Shown here: piece after piece, positions 18,194-28,300 of the stretch | How the letters are laid out: the number at the start of each line of letters is the position of its first letter | Numbering within the stretch: position 1 is the first letter of the stretch | Assembly: GCA_905234855.1 (NCBI GenBank) | Contig: CAJOIU010000005.1 | Location: 1 to 64,000, forward strand | Source: an uncultured Oscillospiraceae bacterium | GTDB taxonomy: Bacteria > Bacillota > Clostridia > Oscillospirales > Oscillospiraceae | DNA: 64,000 nucleotides | Direction: 5' to 3' | The notes under the pieces: model-generated | What the model was told of the DNA's origin: nothing | What the model saw: only the letters and a program-made list of their open reading frames with translations | The model's database searches: none | Program-made: the position numbers and the translations under genes

Positions 18194-19432
18194 TCACGCC
18201 CGGATCTTTTTGAGCTTGGCGTAGCGGGGCAGGGAACGGACGGTGGGACGCTCCGGCTCGCCTTGGATCAGCGGCAGAACATAGTGAAGGAAATCCTCGG
18301 TGACGAAATTGCCCTCGGGGGCGATCCATTCCAGCGGCACCTTCTTTTCGGCGTTTGCCACGGAGGTGAGGGGGATCAGCTTCGTGCGGCAGAGATAATC
18401 GCCGCCCACATTCGTGCGCTCAAAAGCGACCATTTTGCCGGTCTCGCCCGCGATGGCACTCTCCACGGCCACGCGGCCGGCCAGAACGGCCTCCTCCACA
18501 TCGGTGCGGGAGGCAAGATGCGCGCCGCAGCGCTGCAGCAGGCTCAGCTCAATGGGACGGGTCTTTACATCCAGACGCTGCTTCACCGCCTCGCACAGAC
18601 GGGAGGCGAGACCGCCGAGCTGGGCGTGGCCGAAACCGTCCGTGGCGCTGGCCTTTGCTTCGGATACGAAGGTGCCGTCGGCAAAATGGACGCCCTCCGA
18701 AACGGCCACGAGGCAGTTGCCCTTAGCATTATATACGCGCTCCACGTCGGCGAGGAATTTGTCCATATCGAAATCGAGCTCGGGCAGATAAATGAGATCG
18801 GGACCCGCGCCGAAATAGGTGCCGATAGCGGCGGAGGCGGCGAGCCAACCCGCGTGGCGGCCCATGATCTCCATGACCGTTACCTGCCCGGTGGGGTAAA
18901 CGCGGCTGTCGCAGGAGACCTCCATGCAGCTTGTGGCGATATACTTTGCCGCGGAGGCGAAGCCGGGGCAGTGATCGGTGCCGACGAGGTCGTTGTCGAT
19001 GGTCTTGGGAATGCCCATGACGCGGCACTCCCAGCCGGAACGCGCCATGAAACGGCTGATCTTATCGCAGGTGTCCATGGAGTCGTTGCCGCCGTTATAA
19101 AAGAAATAGCGGACGTTATGCTTTTTGAACGTTTCGAGAATGGTCTGATAGTCGGTATCATCCACGTCGGGATCGGCGAGCTTATAGCGGCAGGAGCCGA
19201 GCTCGGACGAGGGGGTGCTCTGCAGAAGCGCAAGCTCCGCCGGGTCTTCCAGACCCATATCATAAAGCTTATCGGCCAGAACGCCGGTGATGCCGTGGTC
19301 AGCGCCCAACACCTGCGTGATCTCCTCCGAGGCGAGAGCCGCGGAGATCGCGCCGTAGGCGCTGGCATTGATAACGGACGTGGGGCCGCCCGACTGGCCG
19401 ATGATGCATGCGCCAATGAGCTTTTCAGCCAT
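18194..19432 (-). CDS. 6-phosphofructokinase, PPi-type
   Basis: 412 aa; CIIGQSGGPTSVINAS, FYNGGNDSMDTCDKIS, GIPKTIDNDLVGTDHCPGF, EIMGRHAGWLAAS. Confidence 0.94.
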   Translation of the reverse strand: MAEKLIGACIIGQSGGPTSVINASAYGAISAALASEEITQVLGADHGITGVLADKLYDMGLEDPAELALLQSTPSSELGSCRYKLADPDVDDTDYQTILETFKKHNVRYFFYNGGNDSMDTCDKISRFMARSGWECRVMGIPKTIDNDLVGTDHCPGFASAAKYIATSCMEVSCDSRVYPTGQVTVMEIMGRHAGWLAASAAIGTYFGAGPDLIYLPELDFDMDKFLADVERVYNAKGNCLVAVSEGVHFADGTFVSEAKASATDGFGHAQLGGLASRLCEAVKQRLDVKTRPIELSLLQRCGAHLASRTDVEEAVLAGRVAVESAIAGETGKMVAFERTNVGGDYLCRTKLIPLTSVANAEKKVPLEWIAPEGNFVTEDFLHYVLPLIQGEPERPTVRSLPRYAKLKKIRA

Positions 19433-19541
19433 GTTTTTACCTCCAAATTTTAATGTTTGTGTTGATTATATCACAAAGTTGAGGTAAAATAAAGACTAAG
19501 AAGCATAAAATACCAACAAAATCAAAAGGAGCAGAAATAGT

Positions 19542-20477
19542 ATGCCAATCGTATCAACCACCGAAATGTTCAAAAAGGCCTATGACGGCGGTTACGCCAT
19601 CGGCGCCTTCAACGTCAACAACATGGAGATCGTGCAGGGTATCACCGAGGCAGCCGCGGAAGTGAACTCCCCGCTGATCCTGCAGGTATCCGCCGGCGCA
19701 CGCAAGTATGCTAAGCATGTCTACCTCATGAAGCTCGTCGAGGCGGCGGAGGCCGATACAGGCCTGCCCATCGCGCTGCACCTCGACCACGGCGCGGATT
19801 TTGAGATCTGCAAGAGCTGCATCGACGGCGGCTTTACCTCCGTCATGATCGACGCGTCCTCCAAGAGCTTTGAGGATAATATCGCTCTCACGAAGCAGGT
19901 TGTCGAGTATGCCCATGACCACGGCGTCGTCGTGGAGGCGGAGCTCGGCACGCTGGCCGGTGTGGAGGACGAGGTCAAGGTATCCGCGGAGGATTCCTCC
20001 TATACCCGCCCGGAGGATGTGGAGGAGTTCGTCAGCCGCACGGGCTGCGACTCTCTCGCTATTGCCATCGGCACGAGCCACGGCGCGTATAAGTTCAAGC
20101 CCGGCACGAAGCCCCAGCTTCGTTTCGATATCCTCGAAGAAGTCTCCAAGCGGCTGCCCGGATTCCCCATCGTGCTGCACGGCGCATCGAGCGTCATCCC
20201 CAAGTATGTCGATATCATCAATCGGAACGGCGGCGCGCTGGTGGACGCCATCGGCGTCCCCGAGGAAATGCTCCGGCAGGCGGCGCGCATGGCGGTCTGC
20301 AAGATCAACATCGACTCCGATCTGCGTCTGGCCATGACCGCGGGCATCCGGGAGCATTTCATGGCGCATCCCGATCATTTCGATCCGCGCCAGTACCTCA
20401 CGGTCGGCCGCGCCTATATCAAGGAGCTTGTGAAGGACAAGATCGTGAATGTCCTTGGCAGCGACGGAAAAGCCTGA
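19542..20477 (+). CDS. fba: Class II fructose-1,6-bisphosphate aldolase
   Basis: 311 aa; AFNVNNMEIVQGI, LHLDHGADFE, IGTSHGAYKFKPG, LHGASSVIPKYV. Confidence 0.97.
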   Translation: MPIVSTTEMFKKAYDGGYAIGAFNVNNMEIVQGITEAAAEVNSPLILQVSAGARKYAKHVYLMKLVEAAEADTGLPIALHLDHGADFEICKSCIDGGFTSVMIDASSKSFEDNIALTKQVVEYAHDHGVVVEAELGTLAGVEDEVKVSAEDSSYTRPEDVEEFVSRTGCDSLAIAIGTSHGAYKFKPGTKPQLRFDILEEVSKRLPGFPIVLHGASSVIPKYVDIINRNGGALVDAIGVPEEMLRQAARMAVCKINIDSDLRLAMTAGIREHFMAHPDHFDPRQYLTVGRAYIKELVKDKIVNVLGSDGKA

Positions 20478-20480
20478 TCC

Positions 20481-22196
20481 ATGGGTCTTCTACACGAGAT
20501 CAAAGCAGCCGTGTCCGGTCACGGACACGGCTGCACCTGTGATGAATGCATGGAGGAGCACCATTCCCACGGGCATAACGGCTTCGATACGGTCATGATC
20601 GGGCGGCTGATCGCCGCGGCGCTCCTTTTTGTCGCGGGTCTAATCACCGAGCATTCACAGCCGGTCGTTTCGACGATCCTGCAGGTGCTGGCGATCCTGT
20701 TCGCCGGGTACGACGTTTTCATCGGCGCGGTGGCGAATGTCGTCCGCAAACGCCTGTTTGACGAGAGCCTTCTTATGAGCATCGTCGCCGTGGCCTCCGT
20801 CATCATCGGCGAGGCGGGGGAGGGCGCGTCCGTCATGATCCTCTACCAGCTCGGCGAGCTGTTTCAGGGCTTTGCCGTTGCGCGTGTGCGCCGGAACATC
20901 GAGGGACTCATGGAGGATCGGTCGCCGGAGGCCACCGCTGTTTTGGCGGAGGTTCGATCCGATAAAGGCACCAAGGGTCGCACGGAGGAGTTTATTACCC
21001 ATTTTGCTCGGGTCTATACCCCGGTAGTCCTCTGCATCGCGGTGGTGATCGCCGTGATCTCGCCGCTGGTTCTGCATACCACGGTGGCGGAGGGCGTGTA
21101 TCGCGCGCTGGTTCTGATGGTCATCGCCTGCCCCTGCGCGCTCGTGATCTCCGTGCCTCTGAGCTATTTTGCCGGGATCGGCGGTGCGACGCGGCAGGGT
21201 ATCCTCTTCAAAAGCACCGCCGCCATGGACGCGGTGTCCGGCACTAGCGCCGTCGTGTTCGATAAAGCCGGCGCGCTGGCAGACGAGGGGCTGCGGGTCG
21301 TATCGGTCAAAAGCGAGCGGATGGAGGCGGATGTGCTGCTTCGCATCGCGGCGCATGCCTGCGCCTATTCTGACGGCGTATATGCCGAGAGCATCAAGGC
21401 CGCCTATCAGGGTGTCATTTATATCGAGCTTATCCAGAGCTTCCGGCAAGAGCTTTCCCGCGGCATCACCGTGGAGGTGGAGGGCATCCGCATCATCCTC
21501 GGCACCGAGGAGTTTATGGCGGAGCATGAGATCGATCCCGGCCGGGATCGAACGAATGAGATCGCTGCCTATCTTGCCATTAACGGGCAGTATGCCGGGA
21601 GGATCGTATTCGGCAGCGTAGCCAAAACGGACGCCGCCGGAGCCGTGACGGTGCTGTCGTGGGATAAGGATCGGCAGGTTGCCATGATCACCGAGGATTC
21701 CCCCGCCGCAACGGAGAAATTTGCCCGGTCGGTGGGGATCGGCCAGTATTACGCCGACTGCAGCCGGGATGATAAGGTGGCGGTTGTGCGGGATATCCGA
21801 AATCAGCAGATCAAAAAGGGCAAGCTGCTGTTTGTCGGCGACGCGGAAACGGACGAGGCATGCCTCAGGGAAGCGGACGTTGGCGTCTCCCTCAACGGCG
21901 CCAGCTCCGACGCTGCGATCCGCGCGGCGGATGTGGTCATCATGGACGGTTCGCCGTCCCGGGTGGTCACGGCGCTGGAGGCGGCAAAGCATACACGCGC
22001 CATCGTCTGGCAGAATATCGCGTTTGCGCTCGCCTTCAAGCTCATCATCCTCGTGCTGGATATGTTCGGAAGCTGTCCGCTGTGGCTGGCGGTCTTCGCG
22101 GATGTGGGCGTGGCGCTGCTGGCTGTTCTGAACTCCCTGCGGGCATTCCTCCTAAAGGACACGATCCTGCCGGAGGAAAACACCGAAAACCTATAA
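20481..22196 (+). CDS. Degenerate P1B-type (heavy-metal) ATPase-like membrane protein lacking the actuator domain
   Basis: 571 aa; His/Cys-rich N-terminus, intact CPC (VIACPCALVISVP), DKTGT->DKAGA, TGD->TED, GDGxNDA->GDAETDEA, no TGES segment. Confidence 0.85.
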   Translation: MGLLHEIKAAVSGHGHGCTCDECMEEHHSHGHNGFDTVMIGRLIAAALLFVAGLITEHSQPVVSTILQVLAILFAGYDVFIGAVANVVRKRLFDESLLMSIVAVASVIIGEAGEGASVMILYQLGELFQGFAVARVRRNIEGLMEDRSPEATAVLAEVRSDKGTKGRTEEFITHFARVYTPVVLCIAVVIAVISPLVLHTTVAEGVYRALVLMVIACPCALVISVPLSYFAGIGGATRQGILFKSTAAMDAVSGTSAVVFDKAGALADEGLRVVSVKSERMEADVLLRIAAHACAYSDGVYAESIKAAYQGVIYIELIQSFRQELSRGITVEVEGIRIILGTEEFMAEHEIDPGRDRTNEIAAYLAINGQYAGRIVFGSVAKTDAAGAVTVLSWDKDRQVAMITEDSPAATEKFARSVGIGQYYADCSRDDKVAVVRDIRNQQIKKGKLLFVGDAETDEACLREADVGVSLNGASSDAAIRAADVVIMDGSPSRVVTALEAAKHTRAIVWQNIAFALAFKLIILVLDMFGSCPLWLAVFADVGVALLAVLNSLRAFLLKDTILPEENTENL

Positions 22197-22199
22197 TAT

Positions 22200-22232
22200 G
22201 ACAGACGCTCCGAGATTATTCGGAGCGTCTGT
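22200..22232. terminator. Bidirectional terminator
   Basis: ACAGACGCTCCGA-GATTAT-TCGGAGCGTCTGT perfect hairpin between convergent genes. Confidence 0.9.
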
Positions 22233-22236
22233 TGTT

Positions 22237-23166
22237 TCAGATTTTCGATTCGATCCATGCCAGCACGTCGTCCCAGACCTGCTGCTTGCCGATCTCGTTG
22301 AGTACCTCATGGCGCATGCCGGAGTAATACTTGGACGATACGTCCCGCATCCCCGCCTCGCGGAAGCGCTGCTCGACGACGCGGACGCTCTTGCCCCAGC
22401 CTCCGACAGGGTCGGCCTCACCCGCGATAAAGAGGACGGGTACGGTCTTCTTCATCTTCGCCATATGGCTCTTTTTGCCGATGCGCTCAAGGCCGGACAT
22501 CATGTCGCGCATAAGTCCTGCGGTTCCCATGAAGCCGCAGTTGGGATCCTTGTCATAGGCGCGGATCACGGTCTCGTCGGAGCAGATCCAATCGTTCGGG
22601 CCGATGGGGTTTTCGATGCCCTTCAGATAGCTGCCGAAGGCAATGCTCTGCAGCTTGGCGCTGCGGTATTTGGAGCCGTGCTTTTTGATCTCGCCGTTTG
22701 CCATAAGCTTGCCGGCCTTGCAGACGATATCCGGAGTGTGACCCGTACCGGACAGAATGCAGGCGTCGAAATCGTCCGGGTAGTCGCCGAGATAGGTGCG
22801 GGCCATGAAGCTGCCCATGCTGTGACCGAGCAGGATCATCGGAATGCCGGGGAAGCGATCCTTCAGGATATCCCGCAGCCGCTTTTCGTCCGCGACGATT
22901 TTTGCCCAGCCGTCCGTTTCCGCGAACCAGCCCTTTTCCTCCTCGGACTGGACGGTCTGCCCATGCCCGAGGTGGTCGTCCCCCGCGGCGGCAAAGCCAT
23001 GCTGGGTGAGAAATACGGCGAAATCGTTATACCGGCCGATATGCTCCGCAACGCCGTGGACAAGCTGCACCACGCCCCGAACCTCGCCCTCGGGCTGCCA
23101 GAGACGGCAATGGATGTTGCTGCGCCCATCGGAGGAGAGAAAAGTGAAGTCTTCTGTATTAGGCAT
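22237..23166 (-). CDS. Alpha/beta hydrolase (monoacylglycerol lipase-like)
   Basis: GVVQLVHGVAEHIGRYNDFAVFLTQHGFAAAGDDHLGHG; LLGHSMGSFMAR. Confidence 0.92.
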   Translation of the reverse strand: MPNTEDFTFLSSDGRSNIHCRLWQPEGEVRGVVQLVHGVAEHIGRYNDFAVFLTQHGFAAAGDDHLGHGQTVQSEEEKGWFAETDGWAKIVADEKRLRDILKDRFPGIPMILLGHSMGSFMARTYLGDYPDDFDACILSGTGHTPDIVCKAGKLMANGEIKKHGSKYRSAKLQSIAFGSYLKGIENPIGPNDWICSDETVIRAYDKDPNCGFMGTAGLMRDMMSGLERIGKKSHMAKMKKTVPVLFIAGEADPVGGWGKSVRVVEQRFREAGMRDVSSKYYSGMRHEVLNEIGKQQVWDDVLAWIESKI

Positions 23167-23299
23167 AGAAATATCCTCCCATCTGTGTTATAATCAAAAC
23201 GTGTTAATCTGTTGATTGACATTTTACCCCAAGAAACAGGATTCGTCAATCGGGATAAGTCGGCGGCCGCGCCGCTGTCCCAAGGAAGGAGAACGTGTG

Positions 23300-24802
23300 A
23301 TGAACGGATATCTGATCGCGCTGGATCAGGGAACGACATCCTCCCGCGCCATCGTATTCGACGCGGCGGGAGGGATCGTCTCGCTGGCGCAGTATCCCTT
23401 TGAGCAGATCTATCCCCAGCCGGGCTGGGTCGAGCATGATCCGGGCGCCATCCTTGACAGTCAGCTCCATGCGCTGGAGGCTGCGTTTGAGAAATCCGGC
23501 CTTTCGCCCACGGATATCGCGGGCATCGGCATCACGAACCAGCGGGAGACCACAATCGTTTGGGAGAAGGCTACAGGGAAGCCGATCTATAACGCCATCG
23601 TATGGCAATGCCGCCGGACGGCAGCTATGGCCGAGCGCCTCGTGGCCGACGGTATGACAGGTTACATCCGCGAGACGACCGGCCTTCTGCCGGATCCCTA
23701 TTTCTCCGCCACGAAAATCAAGTGGATCCTCGATACCGTACCCGGCGCCCGCGCCCGGGCGGAACGCGGAGAGCTGCTGTTCGGCACGGTGGATTGCTGG
23801 CTCATCTGGAACCTTACCGGTCAGCATGTGACGGACTACTCCAATGCCTGCCGCACGATGCTGTTCGATATAAACCGCATGGCATGGGACGAGACCCTGT
23901 GCCGCCGGCTTGGGATCCCCATGCAGATGCTGCCCCGGGCGGCCTCGAACTCTGAGATATTCGGGCATGTGAAGGCGGGGATTCCCGGGCTTACGCTGCT
24001 GGAGGGGATCCCCGTATGCGGCGCGGCCGGCGATCAGCAGGCAGCGCTTCTGGGGCAGGGCTGCATCCTGCCCGGTCAGGCGAAAAATACCTATGGCACC
24101 GGCTGCTTCACGCTGATGAACGCGGGCACCGAGGTGCCGCGCAGTAAAAACGGCCTCGTCACCAGCGTTGCGTGGAACGTACGCGGTCAGACGACCTATG
24201 CCTTGGAAGGCAGCGTTTTCAACGCCGGCTCCTCCATCCAATGGCTCCGGGACGAGGTGGGACTCATCACCGCAGCTCATGAATGCGATATTCTGGCCGA
24301 GAGCGTCCCGGACACGGGCGGCGTGTATCTCGTGAGCGCCTTTACCGGCCTTGGCGCGCCGTGGTGGGACCCCTACGCCCGCGGCGCGATGGTGGGCATC
24401 ACCCGCGGCACAGGCCGGGCGCACATCTGCCGCGCGGTATTGGAGGGGATCGCCTATCAGGTGGCAGATCTTCTGAATGCCATGGAGCAGGATGTAGCCG
24501 GAAAGCTAGATGTTCTGCGGGTGGATGGCGGCGCGTCGGTCTCGGACTTCCTCATGCAGTTCGAGGCGGATATCCTGCAGCGTCCCATCGACCGTCCCTG
24601 CACCGTGGAAACCACGGCCTTCGGCGCTGCTTTCTTGGCGGGTCTTTCCGCGGGTGTATGGTCGAGTATCGAGGATATCCAGTCGCTCCGGCAGACGGAG
24701 AGGCTGTTCCAGCCGCAGATGCCGCCGGAGAAGGCGGCGGAGCTTTTGAAAAACTGGCACAGAGCCGTCGAACGGGCGGCGAAATGGGAAACGGAGGTTT
24801 AA
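23300..24802 (+). CDS. glpK: Glycerol kinase
   Basis: MNGYLIALDQGTTSSRAIVFD...; GLGAPWWDPYARGAMVGITRGTGRAHICRAVLEGIAYQ. Confidence 0.97.
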   Translation: MNGYLIALDQGTTSSRAIVFDAAGGIVSLAQYPFEQIYPQPGWVEHDPGAILDSQLHALEAAFEKSGLSPTDIAGIGITNQRETTIVWEKATGKPIYNAIVWQCRRTAAMAERLVADGMTGYIRETTGLLPDPYFSATKIKWILDTVPGARARAERGELLFGTVDCWLIWNLTGQHVTDYSNACRTMLFDINRMAWDETLCRRLGIPMQMLPRAASNSEIFGHVKAGIPGLTLLEGIPVCGAAGDQQAALLGQGCILPGQAKNTYGTGCFTLMNAGTEVPRSKNGLVTSVAWNVRGQTTYALEGSVFNAGSSIQWLRDEVGLITAAHECDILAESVPDTGGVYLVSAFTGLGAPWWDPYARGAMVGITRGTGRAHICRAVLEGIAYQVADLLNAMEQDVAGKLDVLRVDGGASVSDFLMQFEADILQRPIDRPCTVETTAFGAAFLAGLSAGVWSSIEDIQSLRQTERLFQPQMPPEKAAELLKNWHRAVERAAKWETEV

Positions 24803-24806
24803 TTCC

Positions 24807-25943
24807 ATGAAAACCAGTCGAAGAATCGTCAGTCTGATTGCAGCAATGCTGCTTCTGATCTCTCTTGCTGCCTGCGGGAGCAGCGAGGAAACAGCCGAAG
24901 AAACGCCCAAGGTGAGCGCTACCATGCCCGCGGAGCCGACGCCCGAGCCGACGGAGGCGCCTGCGGAGGCAACGCCGGAGCCTGCGCAGGAAGCGGCGGA
25001 GCTAGACGCGGAGCCGATCAACCCGCTTACCGGCGAGGCGGCTGCGGAGGATATGAGCTCCGTGCGTCCCTATGCGGTCATGATCAATAACCACCGCTAT
25101 GCCCAGCCGCAGGCGGGCATTTCGCAGGCGGACATGATCTGGGAGTTGATGGAGGAGGGCGGCATCACGCGCATGATGGGCATCTTTACTGACCTCAGCG
25201 ACGTGGAGCGTGTCGGTACGATCCGCTCCGCCAGAAAGTACAACGTGTCCGTCGCGCAGGCGCTGGACGCGATCTTCGTCCATGCCGGCGGCTCCGATGA
25301 AGCCCTCAACTACATCGACGAGATCGGCTTGGCGGATATCTGCTTCGTCCGCGGGCGCTACAGCCCCAGCAGCACGTTTTACCGTGATCCCACCCGTCAG
25401 TCCCACGGCATCGAGCACAGCCTGTTCGCCATTGGCGAAAAACTCATTGAATCCGCGGAGAACTATGGCTACCGCGAGAACCATTACGATGGGTTTGACG
25501 GCACCTATGGCCTGTCCTTCAGCGATACGGCTGAGGAGCAATGCACCGAACCGGCCACCTATATCCAAGTGAACTATGCAGGCGGCAAAACCTCCAGCTT
25601 CTTCTATGACGAGGATACCGGCCTGTATTCCATGGAGCAGTTTGGCGATACCTATACGGACGACGGCTATGACAATGTCCGCTTCAAGAACGTGATCGTG
25701 ATGTATGCCGATACGCATCTGCAGTCCGACGGCCTGCATCTGACCATCGACCTGACCGGCTCGAACCGGGGTTATTTCTGCTGCGGCGGCAAGTATGTAC
25801 CCATCCGCTGGAATCGCTCCGGCGAAAGCGATAACTTCCACTTCACGCTGGAGGACGGCACACCTCTCGCGCTGGGCGTCGGGACGACCTTTGTCGCGGT
25901 CAATCAGTCCGGCAGCTATTCCGGCTCCACGGACTTCGGCTGA
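24807..25943 (+). CDS. DUF3048 (YerB-like) lipoprotein
   Basis: LSLAACGSS-type lipobox; INPLTGE...RPYAVMINNHRYAQPQAGISQADMIWELMEEGGITRMMGIF; YNVSVAQALDAIFVHAGGS. Confidence 0.9.
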   Translation: MKTSRRIVSLIAAMLLLISLAACGSSEETAEETPKVSATMPAEPTPEPTEAPAEATPEPAQEAAELDAEPINPLTGEAAAEDMSSVRPYAVMINNHRYAQPQAGISQADMIWELMEEGGITRMMGIFTDLSDVERVGTIRSARKYNVSVAQALDAIFVHAGGSDEALNYIDEIGLADICFVRGRYSPSSTFYRDPTRQSHGIEHSLFAIGEKLIESAENYGYRENHYDGFDGTYGLSFSDTAEEQCTEPATYIQVNYAGGKTSSFFYDEDTGLYSMEQFGDTYTDDGYDNVRFKNVIVMYADTHLQSDGLHLTIDLTGSNRGYFCCGGKYVPIRWNRSGESDNFHFTLEDGTPLALGVGTTFVAVNQSGSYSGSTDFG

Positions 25944-26000
25944 TAAAAACAGGGATCGCTGCGGCATTGCGCCGCGGCGATCCCCATTGTTTCATTTTCA

Positions 26001-26768
26001 TTATCCGCCGGTCGCCATCTCATAGACGATGCGGATAAAAAAGATGGCTAGAACGACACAGATGAGGGGTTTTACGATCTTCGCGCCCTTTTCCGTAAAA
26101 AAACGCGTCCCCAGCCAGTTTCCCGCGATCCCGAAAATACCGGCAACGAGGCCGAGGGACAGAAGCACCTTCCCGTTGATGAGATAGGTGACAAGCGCGG
26201 CGATATTGGTGGAGAGGTTTATGACCTTCGTCGTGCCTGCGGCGGAGTTCAGATCCATATGGGCAAGTCCCGTAAGCAGAAGCAGGAGAAACGTCCCCGT
26301 GCCGGGGCCGTAGAATCCATCATATACACCGATGACCAGCGCCAGCGCCGCCGCGATGACATAGGTCTTCCGGGGGGACAGAGGTTCTTTTCCCTCCGCG
26401 CTGAGACTCTTGGAGCGGAAGACGTAAAGCGCCGTCAGCGGCAGGATGAACAGCAGCAGGAGCTTGAAGATCCTGTCGGCGACCAGCAAGGCGAGATTCG
26501 CGCCACAGGCGGAGCCGACAAGGGCGAATACGGCGCATAAAAGACTGAGCTTCAGCCGTATATACCCCTGCTTCCAAAACTTCCATGTGGTCAGCGTCGT
26601 CCCCATGGCGGAGCTGATCTTGTTGGTGCCGATGGCGGCGTGGGCCGGTAATCCGGCAATGAGGTAGGCCGGCAGGGAGATGAGGCCGCCGCCGCCCGCG
26701 ATGGCGTCTACGAAGCCGCCGAGAAAAATCAGCGGGCAGACAATGAGATAGCGTGTCAATTCACTCAT
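26001..26768 (-). CDS. TauE/SafE (TSUP) family sulfite/anion exporter
   Basis: FLGGFVDAIAGGGGLISLPAYL...GTNKISSAMGT; GVYDGFYGPGTGTFL. Confidence 0.95.
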   Translation of the reverse strand: MSELTRYLIVCPLIFLGGFVDAIAGGGGLISLPAYLIAGLPAHAAIGTNKISSAMGTTLTTWKFWKQGYIRLKLSLLCAVFALVGSACGANLALLVADRIFKLLLLFILPLTALYVFRSKSLSAEGKEPLSPRKTYVIAAALALVIGVYDGFYGPGTGTFLLLLLTGLAHMDLNSAAGTTKVINLSTNIAALVTYLINGKVLLSLGLVAGIFGIAGNWLGTRFFTEKGAKIVKPLICVVLAIFFIRIVYEMATGG

Positions 26769-26896
26769 AAGCAGTAACAGGCGATCAGCAGATCGCGCCT
26801 TCTCTATTGTATTTGCTTATCATTTTACTGCAAGACGCCGCGGATCGCTATAGGGCAATTTGATCGAAACGGTGAAGGAAACAGGAGCGGATTTCC

Positions 26897-27397
26897 ATGA
26901 TTATGAACTATAGCAGCAAAAAGCCCGTTCTGGGGGAACGCTGTTTTGTGGCGGAGACCGCTGCCGTGATCGGGGATGTGACGCTGGGGGACGACTGCTC
27001 CGTATGGTTCGGGGCGGTCATCCGGGGCGACTATGAGCCGATCACCGTCGGCCGCCGCACAAATATCCAAGATAACGTCACGATCCATAACGACCGGGGC
27101 AGCCCCGTCGTGATCGGGGACGACGTCAGTATCGGGCATAACGCCGTTGTGCATGGAGCGAAGCTCGAAAACGGCGTTCTGATCGGCATGGGCGCCGTTG
27201 TGCTGGATCGTGCCGTGGTTGGCGCGGGCTCCATCGTCGGCGCCGGCGCGGTAGTGACGAAGGGGACGGTGATCCCTCCGAACAGCCTGGCGATGGGTAT
27301 TCCCGCCAAGGTCGTGCGGACGCTGCCGCCGGACAGCAACCGGGAAAACGCGGATATCTATGTGGATCGCAAGAACAACTATTTGCAGGCGCTATGA
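26897..27397 (+). CDS. Gamma carbonic anhydrase family protein
   Basis: Left-handed beta-helix hexapeptide repeats; GDVTLGDDCSVWFGAVIRGD, NIQDNVTIH, IGHNAVVHG, IGMGAVVLD. Confidence 0.95.
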   Translation: MIMNYSSKKPVLGERCFVAETAAVIGDVTLGDDCSVWFGAVIRGDYEPITVGRRTNIQDNVTIHNDRGSPVVIGDDVSIGHNAVVHGAKLENGVLIGMGAVVLDRAVVGAGSIVGAGAVVTKGTVIPPNSLAMGIPAKVVRTLPPDSNRENADIYVDRKNNYLQAL

Positions 27398-27427
27398 CCC
27401 GCCGCTAAAGAAAGAGAGGATCGAGGG

Positions 27428-28300
27428 ATGAAAGGTATCATTTTGGCCGGAGGAAAGGGAACCCGCCTGTATCCTATGACGAAGGTCATGTCCAAGCAGC
27501 TTTTGCCCATCTATGACAAGCCGATGGTCTATTATCCCCTCAGCGTGCTGATGCTGGCCGGCATCCGGGAGGTGCTGATCATCTCCACGCCGGAGGATAT
27601 CGGGCATTATGAGGAGCTGCTGGGGGACGGCAGCCGCTTCGGAATGGAGCTTTCCTATGTGGTGCAGGAGCAGCCCCGTGGCTTGGCGGAGGCGTTTCTT
27701 CTGGGCGAAAGCTTTATCGGAAAGGATACTGTCTGCCTCATCCTAGGCGATAACGTGTTTTATGGGCAGGCGCTGTCGTATTACCTCAAGCGCGGCGCGG
27801 CTCTGACGGAGGGCGCCATGGTGTTCGGCTATCCCGTCAAGAACCCGACTGCCTTCGGGGTCGTGGAGTTCGATGCGAACATGCGGGCGATCTCTATCGA
27901 AGAAAAGCCGGAGAAGCCCAAAAGCAAATATGCCGTGCCGGGATTGTATTTCTACGATAACACCGTGGTGGAGATCGCAAAGAACGTAAAACCCTCGGCG
28001 CGGGGAGAGCTGGAGATCACGGCGGTGAACAACGCCTATCTGGAGGCGGGGAAGCTGCAGGTGAAGCCGCTTGGACGCGGTATGGCATGGCTGGATACCG
28101 GCTCGCCGGAGGGGCTTCTCAACGCTGCCCAGTTCGTGCAGACCGTGCAGGATCGGCAGGGCTTTTATATCGCCTGCCTCGAGGAGATCGCTTGGCGCAA
28201 CGGCTGGATCGATACGAATAAGCTCCGAGCGCTGGGCGAGGAGCTGAAAATGACGGAATACGGGCGGTATCTGATCGCGCTGGCGGAGGAGGAGATATGA
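27428..28300 (+). CDS. rfbA: Glucose-1-phosphate thymidylyltransferase
   Basis: [46 protein letters not shown]. Confidence 0.97.
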   Translation: MKGIILAGGKGTRLYPMTKVMSKQLLPIYDKPMVYYPLSVLMLAGIREVLIISTPEDIGHYEELLGDGSRFGMELSYVVQEQPRGLAEAFLLGESFIGKDTVCLILGDNVFYGQALSYYLKRGAALTEGAMVFGYPVKNPTAFGVVEFDANMRAISIEEKPEKPKSKYAVPGLYFYDNTVVEIAKNVKPSARGELEITAVNNAYLEAGKLQVKPLGRGMAWLDTGSPEGLLNAAQFVQTVQDRQGFYIACLEEIAWRNGWIDTNKLRALGEELKMTEYGRYLIALAEEEI

